64,000 nucleotides of DNA from Prolixibacter denitrificans (GCF_003014495.1 NZ_PYGC01000003.1:434001-498000); one strand, 5' to 3'. Numbered from the stretch's first letter, positions 1 through 9,235 are shown. The notes: generated from the sequence alone by a model not told the origin. Translations and numbers: made by a program.

Positions 1-2
1 TC

Positions 3-290
3 GACCTCGACCAGCTGAAAATTGCCACAGGAGCCCGCCTGGTTGAACTGGCATCGGAAATGGAATTCAAAAGCCGTTTCCCCGACTGCGAACCGGGCGC
101 TATGCCTCCGTTTGGCAACCTCTACGACATGCGCGTTTATGTAGCACACAGCCTTTCGGAAGATAAAATGATTGCGTTCAATGCCGGAACGCACATCGAA
201 CTGATTCGGATGGCTTACCGCGATTTCGACCGGCTGGTACACCCCACCGTGTTGAAATTCTCGAAACGTCCGATGGCTCATCATGCCTGA
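3..290 (+). CDS. YbaK/EbsC-type aminoacyl-tRNA deacylase, C-terminal part
   Basis: The left window edge cuts this gene; only the last 95 residues are present, reading in frame from base 3 to a TGA stop. The visible part carries the YbaK-domain core: an FPDCEPGAMPPFGN segment and a later FNAGTHIELIRM segment, which in this family line the pocket that discriminates mischarged aminoacyl-tRNA. Members (YbaK, ProX, INS domain of ProRS) hydrolyse Cys-, Ala- or similar misacylated tRNA in the cytoplasm. Which subtype this is cannot be said without the N-terminus. It is followed by a strong terminator and a convergent gene, so it ends its transcription unit. Confidence 0.85.
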   Translation, partial: DLDQLKIATGARLVELASEMEFKSRFPDCEPGAMPPFGNLYDMRVYVAHSLSEDKMIAFNAGTHIELIRMAYRDFDRLVHPTVLKFSKRPMAHHA

Positions 291-310
291 CTTCGCTTTC
301 CAAACAACCG

Positions 311-345
311 AAAAAAAGCCCTGCCGTTTCCGGCAGGGCTTTCGT
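311..345. terminator. Bidirectional rho-independent terminator
   Basis: A perfect 10-bp stem (317-326 with 331-340) has a 4-nt loop. Read on the minus strand it is followed by a run of seven T, making it a strong terminator for the TPR gene ending at 375; on the plus strand it is followed by TTCGTT and can serve the YbaK-like gene. Confidence 0.9.
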
Positions 346-374
346 TACTAAATTAACCACCAACAGACAGCGAA

Positions 375-2555
375 CTAATCGCTTGCCTGAAGTTTCTTCA
401 GTTGCTTTTGCGGATAGGTTTCATCCGGTTTCAACTGCAAGGCCTTCTGATAATAAAACCTTGCCACGGTAGGATTTTGTTGATGAAACGCGGTATCCGC
501 TTTGCGAATTTCTTCGTTGTATAAATTGTCGATGCTGCTTTGGCGCGCCCCGGCAATAATGGAGGCAATTTCCTTTAAACGATCGTCAGCCACGGTATCG
601 GCTTTAATACCAGCCGCCCGCCTGTAATAGAAACGTGCCACTGCATATTCACCCTTATCAAAAGCATCATCGGCTTTTTCGATAGCAGCAGTAAACTGCC
701 GGCGCTGTTCATCCGATTGCCAGTCCTGCATGGCCCGGTCAATCGCCTCGAGCTTCCGACGCGGATACTTTTCCCACGATTTAATATCCAACGCTTTCCT
801 GTAATTCAACCTTGCGTTGGCATAATTTTCCTGCTGAAAACTTTTGTCACCATTGGAAATAAAAGCCAGGTATTTCTCCTGCATGTCGGCAGTGATGTGA
901 GCAGCAATCAATTTATCGCATTCGTTCACGCGTTCTCCGGCATACGTGTCGCCGGGCTTTTCCTTCAGAGCCTCGAAGTAATAGAAACGGGCTCCCGACC
1001 ACTCACCTCGCTTAAAGGCCTGGTCTGCCTGAGCAATCTGCTTCTGGTAATCGGCAGAAACGTGCGTCGGCTTTGAGGCAACAGTGCGAACGACCGATTG
1101 TGCAGAAGGCTGAGAGGCTGAAGCCAGTTGTTGCTGATTCAGCATGTGCTGTGCTTTCAAACCTTTTTCCCGGGCAACCGAATCTTTTTTCAGACTATAG
1201 GCCTGACCGAAGAAATTAACAGCCTGTTCGTAGCTGCCAGCAGCGAATGCCTGGTCTCCCTGCTCCATCAAACTACGAAAATGCTCTTCTTTCGCTCTGG
1301 CCTCGGCCAATGCACGCCGTTGCTCCTGCTGATTTTTCAACAGCACCGAAGCCGAATCGCGTAGCGCAGTCACAGTCGCGTCGTCTGGTTTCATGTTCAG
1401 TGCTTCGTTAAAAATATCGACTGCCGAGCGGTAATTCTTTGCATCCAGCTGTTGATTTCCCCTGGAAACTGCATCAGAAAAAGCTGCAGCCAAAGAAGCA
1501 TTTCGGGCAATCAAACGGTTGATCTCGGCAATCTGCTGCTGCGGTTTTTCACTATTGGGTAAAATCGTCAGCGCCTGCTGGTAAGCCAGCTTTGCATCGG
1601 GATATTTCTTCAGACCCAAAAGACTGTCGGCTTTGCTCATCGCCTGACTGAACGCTTTGTCTTTTGCTGCCGCTTCGGCGAACAACCGGGCTTTCTCATC
1701 AGCTATCGCCTGCAAACGCTCATCTACCAACTTAATCTTGGCTTGCGCCAACGAATCACCAGGAATCAGATTTAACGCTTTCTGATAAGCATTTTTGGCG
1801 TCGTCGAACGATTTTGCGTTGAACCGGGTATCACCTTCGCTGATAAACATAGCATACTGCTGCCTGGCTACATCCGGTTTCTTTTCATTTGATTTCACCT
1901 CTTTTTCAGCCTCACGAATCTTCTTTTTCAAATCGGAATCGCGCGGATCGAGATTTTTAGCCCGCTCGATAGCTGCCATCGCCAGCGCCCATTGTCCCTC
2001 GGTCTGGTATTCCTCGGCCTGCGACAACTGCTCATTAACTTTGCGCTCCACATTTTCAGCGACAGCTTTTTCAATCTGATGATGAATTTTTTTATCGCTG
2101 TAAATTGCTTCTGCCATAAATCCATCTTCGTCTTTCGAGTAATGAATTTTAGCAATAGGCTTCCGACTGAATTCGGGATGTAATCCCTCGACAGCCGGAT
2201 GGAGTGTTACCTGAAACCGGAATGGTTTGAAGTAGGGGTCAACCGACCAAACCTCTTCAGGCACAATCGTCGAGACTTCGAAAATTTTGGTGAAATAGCC
2301 TTCATCCTGAAAGCCAACTAAGTACTTCTTCTGATAAGAGAGTGTGATGTGAAAATACCCACGGTCATCGAGGTCAATTCCGGGCAGGGCTTTATTATCC
2401 GTTTCATTAAAAATGGTAATACGGATACCCTCCGAAACATTCCTATCCGTGGAGGCTCGTCCATCCAGAACAAATAAGTTCTTTTTCTGCGCTGTGGCTG
2501 TAGGGGGACCAAACAGGCATAGGACGGCCAACAAGATTAGTAAACGGGGTGTCAT
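375..2555 (-). CDS. Secreted TPR-repeat protein
   Basis: A 726-residue protein with a cleavable signal peptide (hydrophobic residues 5-20, Ala-rich end near residue 22), so it is exported to the periplasm or outer-membrane side. Residues about 25-150 look beta-rich and start like a carboxypeptidase-regulatory-type domain. From about residue 175 to the end it is a chain of tetratricopeptide-like helical hairpins, each with a variant of G/D..F....Y..A...Y..AL..KP. The last units are close copies built on ARFYY...A. TPR arrays are protein-protein scaffolds; in Bacteroidota similar proteins sit in envelope and gliding/secretion complexes, but nothing here shows a specific partner. It is monocistronic: terminator on one side, a 430-bp spacer on the other. 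Confidence 0.75.
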   Translation of the reverse strand: MTPRLLILLAVLCLFGPPTATAQKKNLFVLDGRASTDRNVSEGIRITIFNETDNKALPGIDLDDRGYFHITLSYQKKYLVGFQDEGYFTKIFEVSTIVPEEVWSVDPYFKPFRFQVTLHPAVEGLHPEFSRKPIAKIHYSKDEDGFMAEAIYSDKKIHHQIEKAVAENVERKVNEQLSQAEEYQTEGQWALAMAAIERAKNLDPRDSDLKKKIREAEKEVKSNEKKPDVARQQYAMFISEGDTRFNAKSFDDAKNAYQKALNLIPGDSLAQAKIKLVDERLQAIADEKARLFAEAAAKDKAFSQAMSKADSLLGLKKYPDAKLAYQQALTILPNSEKPQQQIAEINRLIARNASLAAAFSDAVSRGNQQLDAKNYRSAVDIFNEALNMKPDDATVTALRDSASVLLKNQQEQRRALAEARAKEEHFRSLMEQGDQAFAAGSYEQAVNFFGQAYSLKKDSVAREKGLKAQHMLNQQQLASASQPSAQSVVRTVASKPTHVSADYQKQIAQADQAFKRGEWSGARFYYFEALKEKPGDTYAGERVNECDKLIAAHITADMQEKYLAFISNGDKSFQQENYANARLNYRKALDIKSWEKYPRRKLEAIDRAMQDWQSDEQRRQFTAAIEKADDAFDKGEYAVARFYYRRAAGIKADTVADDRLKEIASIIAGARQSSIDNLYNEEIRKADTAFHQQNPTVARFYYQKALQLKPDETYPQKQLKKLQASD

Positions 2556-2847
2556 AAATCAGGTTTTTTAGCCGTATCCAAAAAGGAAAAAGCAAATTCA
2601 CTTATACGAAGATACGACTTTCCGATAACTTATACTGATTTTAAACAATAACAAGTCATATTTCCCGTTACGGAAGAAGCATTTCCAGAGGCTCATCTTC
2701 TTAAAAATTCCAACCAACAGACGTTGGATTTTATAAAAAAAGATAAGTTATTACCCTCGACCAGCATCAAAACCAACAAACAGCTAATAACCAACACAAT
2801 AACGCCTCACAAAAAAGTGATGCCTCCCCTCAAAATATTACCCCGAA
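2556..2847. other. Intergenic spacer between divergent genes
   Basis: AT-rich, no ORF of note. On the minus strand a TATCTTCG box about 60 bases upstream of the TPR gene is a weak -7 candidate. On the plus side the spacer leads into the promoter of the kamA operon. I see no repeats, RNA gene or riboswitch. Confidence 0.5.
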
Positions 2848-2881
2848 ATTGTACATCCAATTGAATTTTGCCATAGCTTTG
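2848..2881 (+). promoter_or_regulatory. Bacteroidota-type promoter of the kamA operon
   Basis: ATTG at 2848-2851 and TAGCTTTG at 2874-2881, spaced 22 nt, fit the sigma-ABfr pattern TTG...TAnnTTTG. Transcription would start near 2888, leaving a leader of about 100 nt before the kamA-like start. Confidence 0.5.
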
Positions 2882-2985
2882 TTTTGATAATCAAGGCCGC
2901 TGTCAGGCCCGTAACGAATTTAAATTGTGAGCAATGAATATACGACAGACACAAAAAACAACACTCAAGAAAATTATTTTTATCC

Positions 2986-4251
2986 ATGAAATCAGAAATG
3001 ACCACTGCAAGGAGTACTGCTTCTGGTGAGAATACTCAGGTCGACTCACCGGACGCACCTGTCCCGCTCGTCGTAGCAGGACAACACCCAGACCAACTGG
3101 AAAGAATGAGCATCGTCCCAAACTTTCCCTACGACGAATCTGTAACTCGATTTATCAACCAATTTTATCCCACTGCTACCATCCGTGACTGGAACAACTG
3201 GATCTGGCAACTAAAAAACAGCATCCACACAACACAACAGTTAACGGATATTTTGGGAAAAACAGAAGGAGAACTGATCTCCTCCCTCCCCGAAAATCAT
3301 CTGCCTTTTCAGATTACACCTTATTTCGCCAGTTTGCTAAGCAGATTACCTGGCAGGCATCCGCTTTACCGGACCGTCATTCCTACGAAGGAAGAGCTAA
3401 TTGTGAGTCCGGGTGAAGTTGCCGACCCACTCAACGAGACAGGTGATTCACCTACCCGACTGATCGTTCACCGCTATCCCGACCGGGTATTGTTCCTGGT
3501 CACTGGCTTTTGCTCGGCATATTGTCGTTATTGCACCCGCAGTCATATGGTTGGCAAACAGCATAAAAGCCACGCCTCAACCCGCGAATGGGATATGGGC
3601 ATTGAATACATTGCTCAAAACAAGCAGATACGTGACGTGCTGATTTCCGGAGGTGACCCCCTCACCTTACCAGACTTCCGACTGGAATATCTGCTGTCAA
3701 AACTTCGGGCTATTCCGCATGTGGAAATTATCCGAATCGGAACCAAAGTTCCGGTCGTGCTTCCTATGCGCGTCACCAACTCGCTTACGCGGATGCTGAA
3801 AAAATACCATCCGCTGATGATGAGCGTTCACTTTGCACATCCTGACGAGCTTTCAGTCGAAACACAGGAAGCCTGCAATCGTTTGGCCGACGCCGGCATT
3901 CCGCTGGGTAGCCAGACGGTCTTGCTGAAAGGGATTAACGATGAAGTGGAAACCTTCAAAAAATTGAACCAGGGATTGCTGAAAGTCCGTGTTCGCCCGT
4001 ACTATATCTACCAGTGTGACCCGATTCCCGGTTCGCTGCATTTCCGGACTCCGGTAAGTAAGGGACTGGAAATCATACAGGGATTACGAGGTTACACCTC
4101 TGGGTATGCAGTACCTCATTTTGTTATCGATGCCCCCGGGGGAGGCGGTAAAATTCCGTTGCTTCCCAATTATTTACAGAGTATCGAAAACGGAGAAGTG
4201 ATACTGAAAAACTACGAAGGGAATACATATACCTATCCTGACATTGCTTAA
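2986..4251 (+). CDS. kamA: Lysine 2,3-aminomutase-like radical SAM/PLP enzyme
   Basis: KamA-family radical SAM aminomutase, 421 residues (family about 415-470). The radical SAM cluster is C176-x3-C180-x2-C183 in FCSAYCRYCTR; GGDPL near 222-226 is the SAM-binding loop; K389 in DAPGGGGKIP is the PLP Schiff-base lysine. D345 (QCD) and D382 (IDAPGG) match the two aspartates that hold the substrate epsilon-amino group in clostridial lysine 2,3-aminomutase (known: D293 and D330), which argues for L-lysine to beta-lysine rather than glutamate 2,3-mutation. It is the first gene of a four-gene unit with two ATP-grasp ligases and a GNAT, 21 bases before the next gene. That context points to a biosynthetic use of beta-lysine rather than lysine fermentation, since none of the kamDE/kdd/kce genes is nearby. 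An upstream Met is not available in frame nearby; start chosen at 2986. Confidence 0.9.
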   Translation: MKSEMTTARSTASGENTQVDSPDAPVPLVVAGQHPDQLERMSIVPNFPYDESVTRFINQFYPTATIRDWNNWIWQLKNSIHTTQQLTDILGKTEGELISSLPENHLPFQITPYFASLLSRLPGRHPLYRTVIPTKEELIVSPGEVADPLNETGDSPTRLIVHRYPDRVLFLVTGFCSAYCRYCTRSHMVGKQHKSHASTREWDMGIEYIAQNKQIRDVLISGGDPLTLPDFRLEYLLSKLRAIPHVEIIRIGTKVPVVLPMRVTNSLTRMLKKYHPLMMSVHFAHPDELSVETQEACNRLADAGIPLGSQTVLLKGINDEVETFKKLNQGLLKVRVRPYYIYQCDPIPGSLHFRTPVSKGLEIIQGLRGYTSGYAVPHFVIDAPGGGGKIPLLPNYLQSIENGEVILKNYEGNTYTYPDIA

Positions 4252-4272
4252 CACATCCGATAACGATCGAAA

Positions 4273-5304
4273 ATGATTACTGTTGGTTTAACCTTCGATT
4301 TGAAGGATGATTACCGGCGCCTGGGATATTCAGAAGAAGCCATCGCCGAATTCGATGCAATCGAAACGATCGAAGCAATCGAGGAGAATCTGCGTGCGCT
4401 GGGTTATCATACACTTCGCATCGGGAACCTATTCGCCCTGGTACAATTTCTGGCCTCAGGCGAACGGTGTGACATGGTTTTCAATATCGCCGAAGGAATG
4501 CACGGCATTGCCCGGGAGTCCCAGATACCGGCACTTCTGGATGCCTACCAAATTCCTCATGTGTTCAGCAGTGCCACGGTAATGAACCTGACACTAGACA
4601 AAGCACTGACCAAAATGGTGATTCGGGAGGCTGGCATCCCAACAGCTCCTTTCACAGTGATTCACCATGTAGAGGAGCTCGACGATGTGAATTTGCCTTT
4701 CCCGTTGTTTGTCAAACCGGTGGCTGAAGGCACCAGTAAAGGCATCGATGGTTACTCACTAATTGACACGCGGGAAAAATTACATTCGAGCTGCGCATTT
4801 TTGCTAAATGCTTTCCATCAGCCGGTATTGCTGGAGACTTTCCTTCCTGGAAGAGAATTCACGGTAGGCATTGTTGGTTCGGGTAAGAAAGCACGTGCAC
4901 TGGGTGTAATGGAGATTGTTTTCAATGACGCCTGCCCGGATAAAATCTATTCCTATTCGGTAAAAAAAGAATACGAAAAGTATGTGACTTACCGGCTTGC
5001 CAACGACAAACTGGCGAGACAATGTGCCAAACTGGCTTTAGCCGCATGGAACGAAATTGACGGTAAAGATGCCGGACGAGTTGATTTTCGCACCGACCGA
5101 ATTGGCGTCCCGAACTTTGTGGAAGTAAACCCGTTGGCCGGACTCAATCCGACCTATTCGGATTTACCGATCCTGGCGCGGCTAAGCAATTATTCTTACC
5201 GGGAATTAATAGGAGAAATCATGCAATCGGCTCTTAAAAGAGCTGGCCTAAAGGAGGAAGCAAATGATGAATCAGGATACCAAACAAGTCATTATTCTGC
5301 ATAA
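4273..5304 (+). CDS. D-Ala-D-Ala ligase-like ATP-grasp enzyme 1
   Basis: A 343-residue ATP-grasp protein of the D-alanine-D-alanine ligase superfamily. Visible elements: FNIAEGMHGIARESQIPALL (N-terminal substrate-binding strand of Ddl-like enzymes), FVKPVAEGTSKGI (ATP-grasp lysine and glycine loop), LLETFLPGREF (adenine/ribose Glu), GRVDFR and VEVNPLAGLNP (metal-binding Asp, Glu, Asn). These enzymes activate a carboxylate as acyl phosphate and ligate it to an amine. The C-terminal loop is PLAGLNPTYSDLP rather than the LPGFT of true Ddl, so the substrate is probably not D-Ala-D-Ala. It lies 21 bases after the kamA-like gene and overlaps the next ATP-grasp gene by 41 bases, so the three are surely co-expressed. 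Substrate is unknown; a peptide bond to a beta-amino acid is my inference. Confidence 0.8.
   Translation: MITVGLTFDLKDDYRRLGYSEEAIAEFDAIETIEAIEENLRALGYHTLRIGNLFALVQFLASGERCDMVFNIAEGMHGIARESQIPALLDAYQIPHVFSSATVMNLTLDKALTKMVIREAGIPTAPFTVIHHVEELDDVNLPFPLFVKPVAEGTSKGIDGYSLIDTREKLHSSCAFLLNAFHQPVLLETFLPGREFTVGIVGSGKKARALGVMEIVFNDACPDKIYSYSVKKEYEKYVTYRLANDKLARQCAKLALAAWNEIDGKDAGRVDFRTDRIGVPNFVEVNPLAGLNPTYSDLPILARLSNYSYRELIGEIMQSALKRAGLKEEANDESGYQTSHYSA
5251..5257 (+). promoter_or_regulatory. Strong Shine-Dalgarno inside the previous gene
   Basis: AAGGAGG sits 6 nt before the ATG at 5264, within the end of the first ATP-grasp gene. It fixes the start of the second ATP-grasp gene inside the overlap and is unusually strong for this genome. 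Confidence 0.75.
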
Positions 5305-6223
5305 TCCGCTTTCGCCCAATCCTACCGAAGATGAACGGGATGTATTGGATCAGGCTCATTTGGTAAAAGAAGCGCTGAAAGAACTTGGGTACCATTCACA
5401 ACGGATGGAATTCAATTTGAATATTCCGTGGTTCATCGATGGTATTCGTAAAGTCGATCCGGCATTCATCTTCAACCTGGTAGAAACTGTTGATGGAAGA
5501 GGAAAGTTGAGTTTTATGGCACCCGCAATTCTGGAATCCAGAGATATTCGTTTCTCCGGTTCAGGTTCTACAGCCATGTTTCTGACCACGGATAAAGTGA
5601 CGACCAAGAAAATTTTACGTTCAGAGCATATCGCCACTCCCAATTGGGCAACAACCAGCGAAGCCATCGAACCGGCAAAGGAATATATTCTGAAGCCAAT
5701 TTCGGAAGATGGTTCTGTTGGTATTACCGATGAGCTCATATACATGGGAAACCGGATTGAACACATCCCGGAAGATTGGTTTGCTGAAGAATTTATTCAG
5801 GGAAGAGAATTCAATGTCTCGGTTTTAGCCGGAACAAGAGGCCCGGAAGTTCTTCCGCCGGCCGAAATGCGCTTCAGGAATTATACCGAGGATCGGCCAC
5901 GTATATTAGGTTACAAAGCCAAATGGGATTCCGATTCATTCGAATATAAAAACACGGTACGCTCTTTCGCTTTTGAAGCGAAAGATGCTTCGTTGCTGGC
6001 CGAACTGAAACGCATCAGCGCGCAGTGCTGGTCCGCTTTCGGACTGATAGGTTATGCTCGGGTTGATTTTCGGATTTCGAATGAAGGAATTCCTTATGTC
6101 ATCGAAATCAATGCCAACCCATGTATTTCGCCAGACAGTGGTTTTATCGCCGCCTGTGAGCAGGCCGGACTTGGAAATACTGAAGTGATTAAACGAATTA
6201 TAGATGATATTGACCGAAAATAA
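5264..6223 (+). CDS. D-Ala-D-Ala ligase-like ATP-grasp enzyme 2
   Basis: A 319-residue ATP-grasp enzyme, related to but clearly distinct from the preceding one. It shows FNLVETVDGRGKLSFMAPAI (Ddl-like N-terminal pocket), ILKPISEDGSVGI (ATP-grasp Lys and flexible loop), EEFIQGREFNV, YARVDFR and IEINANPCISPDSGF (the E-x-N metal site; the NANP-I-SPDSGF version is common in Ddl-like proteins of unknown role). Start 5264 is supported by a strong Shine-Dalgarno; an adjacent ATG at 5267 is equivalent. The gene overlaps its upstream neighbour by 41 bases and its downstream GNAT by 20. Two ligases in a row suggest either two successive amide bonds or a heteromeric ligase. Function beyond carboxylate-amine ligation is not shown. 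Confidence 0.8.
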   Translation: MMNQDTKQVIILHNPLSPNPTEDERDVLDQAHLVKEALKELGYHSQRMEFNLNIPWFIDGIRKVDPAFIFNLVETVDGRGKLSFMAPAILESRDIRFSGSGSTAMFLTTDKVTTKKILRSEHIATPNWATTSEAIEPAKEYILKPISEDGSVGITDELIYMGNRIEHIPEDWFAEEFIQGREFNVSVLAGTRGPEVLPPAEMRFRNYTEDRPRILGYKAKWDSDSFEYKNTVRSFAFEAKDASLLAELKRISAQCWSAFGLIGYARVDFRISNEGIPYVIEINANPCISPDSGFIAACEQAGLGNTEVIKRIIDDIDRK

Positions 6224-6701
6224 GACAATTACCTTCCGGCAGGAAGTTCGCCCTTCGGATTACGATGCAGTGAAACGTATCTTGGCGTCAACGGGCTTTT
6301 TCCGTCCCGATGAGGTGGATGTGGCACTGGAACTCGTTCAGGAATATCTTACGAGAGGAGACGAAAGCGGCTATCATTTTTTCTTTGTGGATGTGGATGC
6401 CGAAACGGTTGGGTATACTTGTTATGGCGAAATTCCCTGTACCATAAAAAACTATGATTTATACTGGATTGCCATCGATTCGAGCCATCGCCGAGGCGGA
6501 CTGGGGAGACAATTGCTTCATAAAACAGAAGACGCCATCCGGACATCCGGAGGGCGTTTTATCTACATCGAAACATCGGGACGTGCATTGTACCAGCCCA
6601 CGGTAGAGTTTTATCTCCGCATGGGTTATGAATTGGTAGCTGAACTCAAAGATTATTATGATCGAAATGACAGCAAACTGATTTTCAATAAACAATTATA
6701 A
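6204..6701 (+). CDS. GNAT N-acetyltransferase
   Basis: A 165-residue single-domain GNAT. The acetyl-CoA pyrophosphate loop is visible as SHRRGGLGRQLL (R/Q-x-x-G-x-G/A), preceded by the beta4 strand LYWIAID and followed by the C-terminal YQPTVEFYLRMGYE motif usual in the family. It overlaps the upstream ATP-grasp gene by 20 bases and ends the operon. Known comparison: in methanogens and some bacteria ablA (lysine 2,3-aminomutase) is paired with ablB (beta-lysine acetyltransferase) to make the osmolyte N-epsilon-acetyl-beta-lysine. Here the acetyltransferase could acetylate beta-lysine or a ligase product; the protein is shorter than typical AblB (about 270-300), so it is not a plain AblB. Confidence 0.8.
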   Translation: MILTENKTITFRQEVRPSDYDAVKRILASTGFFRPDEVDVALELVQEYLTRGDESGYHFFFVDVDAETVGYTCYGEIPCTIKNYDLYWIAIDSSHRRGGLGRQLLHKTEDAIRTSGGRFIYIETSGRALYQPTVEFYLRMGYELVAELKDYYDRNDSKLIFNKQL

Positions 6702-6739
6702 AGCTGTGAAGTCGGGAACTTCCGATTAGATATCGTGTG

Positions 6740-9055
6740 TTATCTTTCCAACGAAAAGGGACGGTCCTCCGGGGCCGTTCCCCATTTCTTGTTGGGTTTG
6801 TCTCCCAACTTCATCTCCAGCACGCCGCCTTTTAAGATATCGGAATGCCGGATATAATTCTTATGGTATTTTTTCCCGTTCAACTTCACCGACTGAATAT
6901 ACAGCTTACCAGATGACGCACCCGGTGCCAGAATAGTAAACTTATTTCCGTTTTCGAGATTTAATGTGATTTTATCAAAAGCCGGGGTAAAAATCACATA
7001 CTCCGGAACCGACGGACAAACCTGGTACAATCCCATGCAACTGAAAACATACCAGGCCGATATCTGACCGGCATCGTCATTTCCACTTAAACCACCGGGT
7101 CCGTTGCTGTATTCATTGTGCCGGATTTCTGCCACATGCTCTTGTGTTTTCCACGGTTCCCCGGAATAATTGTACAAGAACGGAATCTGATGTCCCGGTT
7201 CATTTCCATGCCAGTACTGACCTTTGGCAAAAAATTCATCGAGTTGCTGATTGAATGCCGCTTCACCGCCCATCAGCTTAATCAAACCACCAATATCCTG
7301 CGGAACGAACCAGGTATATTGCCAGGGCGTTCCTTCCGAGATGAACGAAGCACTCTTTTCGCGGTCAAAATCCTTACTCCAGGAACCATCGGCATGGCGC
7401 CCACGAACACTTTTTACCGTCGGATCGAATACGTTTTTATAATTCATTGATCGTTGCCGGAAAAGATTTTGGTCCTTCTTTTCACCCAACAAACCCGCGA
7501 CCTGGCTCAGTGCAAAATCGTCGTAAGCATATTCCAGTGTTCGCGAAACCTGTTCGCGGTGATGATACGCATCTTTCACTTCATCTTCCAACGGAATGTA
7601 GCCATATTTCAAATAACTGGTCAGTGCCCGGCGACCTTTCCCGTTGACATAGTCAGCCGAATCAGCCGGCGTTTCCATCGCGTTCTTGCGAAGAAGCTCA
7701 TAATCATCATCCGTTAAGTCAATGATGCCCTTCATGGCTGCATCGGCCAAAGTTGCCACAGCATGGTCGCCAATCATCTCGGACGTATAATTGTTCCAGG
7801 CCGGAAAAATCGGTAACCACCCACCACTGTATCCTTTTTCCAGTAATGATTTCATCATATCATAACTCCGACCGGGTTGCAGTAAATCGAGCAACGGATG
7901 TTCCGCCCGGAACGTATCCCACATCGAAAAGTCTCCATAATAAACAAAAGTCTTATCAGTCTCTATCTGATACTGCTTATCGAACTTCGGGAATGTGCCA
8001 CCGTCATCGGAAAACTGGCGTGGCAACAACATACTGTGGTATAACGCGGTATAAAACTTCTCTTTGTCTTCGTCGGTACCGCCGCCCACATCGACCCGCT
8101 GCAGCACGTGATTCCAGATTTGGCGGCCTTCCTTCCGGACATAATCAAAATCATGGTCACCAATTTCCATCTCCAGGTTATCTTCTGCTGCAGCAAAAGA
8201 AGTAAAAGATGCTCCTATTTTCAGACTAACCGGGTCGCCTGCCGGCTGTGATAATTTTATCCAGACACCAATATTCTTTTCATCTTTCACGGTAGTAACC
8301 CCCGAAAGAACTGAGTCGCCTTTCCACACGCCAAAATCAGTAATCTTTTCAGGAAGTTTTACTATAAACCAACCGTTAAAACCGGCCGGTTCTCCCAATC
8401 CCTGGTAGATACGGTGAACCGGGTTGTAACATCGGATTTCGTTCTTTACCGTATCCACTTCAACAAAGCCTTGACCTTCGTCGGAGTTGGGATTAAACAG
8501 AATGTACTTGGCAGAGTCGGTCATCCAGGTAAATCGCAAAACAGACGAGTGATTTTCGGCTGTCAGTTCTGCATTCACTTTGTAGTCGTCGAGAAATACC
8601 TGGTAGTAATTAGCTTTGGCTGTTTCACGTTCGTGCGAAAAAGAAGAAGCTCTTTCTTTCACGTCCGGAATCACCTTTCCTGACAGGGGCATAATGGTCA
8701 TGCTGCCATAATCCTGCGTACAGGAGCCACTCATCCAGTGAGTACCCGGAAATCCCTGTATTTTGGCATCAGCATAATAATACGGAGCCAGACAATGCGC
8801 CTCTGAAACACGCGTCTGTGGAGTCCATTGCGTCATCCCGAAAGGAAATCCAACACCGGGAATTACTTGTGCATGACTGGAATTACCACCACCAAATTTT
8901 TTTGAAGAGGGAGTTGTGGCATCGCCTGTTCCGATTAACGGGTTGACAAAGGCAGTCAGGTTGCCATGTTCCTCTTCAACAGCGTCATACGAAGGAGAGT
9001 GACAGGCAGTCATTAAAAACAATGGCAGGTATGCCAGTACACGAGCAAGAATCAT
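6740..9055 (-). CDS. GH92 alpha-mannosidase, lipoprotein
   Basis: A 771-residue glycoside hydrolase family 92 protein. The N-terminus has a lipoprotein signal with lipobox ending at C18 (LMTAC). Family landmarks include FVNPLIGTG near residue 36, GNSSHAQVIPGVGFPFGMTQWTPQT, a central (alpha/alpha)6 domain with YYGDFSMWDTFRAEHPL, and the C-terminal catalytic-region motif GNDDAGQISAWYVFS. GH92 enzymes are calcium-dependent exo-alpha-mannosidases (mostly alpha-1,2) acting on N-glycans and mannans; exported versions are a hallmark of Bacteroidota. It converges on the GNAT gene with a 38-bp gap and follows the HdeD-like gene on the same strand by 180 bp. Exact linkage specificity cannot be read from sequence. 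Confidence 0.93.
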   Translation of the reverse strand: MILARVLAYLPLFLMTACHSPSYDAVEEEHGNLTAFVNPLIGTGDATTPSSKKFGGGNSSHAQVIPGVGFPFGMTQWTPQTRVSEAHCLAPYYYADAKIQGFPGTHWMSGSCTQDYGSMTIMPLSGKVIPDVKERASSFSHERETAKANYYQVFLDDYKVNAELTAENHSSVLRFTWMTDSAKYILFNPNSDEGQGFVEVDTVKNEIRCYNPVHRIYQGLGEPAGFNGWFIVKLPEKITDFGVWKGDSVLSGVTTVKDEKNIGVWIKLSQPAGDPVSLKIGASFTSFAAAEDNLEMEIGDHDFDYVRKEGRQIWNHVLQRVDVGGGTDEDKEKFYTALYHSMLLPRQFSDDGGTFPKFDKQYQIETDKTFVYYGDFSMWDTFRAEHPLLDLLQPGRSYDMMKSLLEKGYSGGWLPIFPAWNNYTSEMIGDHAVATLADAAMKGIIDLTDDDYELLRKNAMETPADSADYVNGKGRRALTSYLKYGYIPLEDEVKDAYHHREQVSRTLEYAYDDFALSQVAGLLGEKKDQNLFRQRSMNYKNVFDPTVKSVRGRHADGSWSKDFDREKSASFISEGTPWQYTWFVPQDIGGLIKLMGGEAAFNQQLDEFFAKGQYWHGNEPGHQIPFLYNYSGEPWKTQEHVAEIRHNEYSNGPGGLSGNDDAGQISAWYVFSCMGLYQVCPSVPEYVIFTPAFDKITLNLENGNKFTILAPGASSGKLYIQSVKLNGKKYHKNYIRHSDILKGGVLEMKLGDKPNKKWGTAPEDRPFSLER

Positions 9056-9235
9056 GGCGTTTCAGAAATAGGATTAGAGAATCAATTATTAAGCACTTTC
9101 AGCGTCTGAATATAGCGAATTTCGCCTGAAACGCCTTAATTTCCTGATGGTTTCCTACTCTCTCCTCACTTAAAATTTCCTTAAGCTTTCACGGAAGGCA
9201 ATTTGAAAAATAAAATTTAGTTGGTTTTCTGACAG

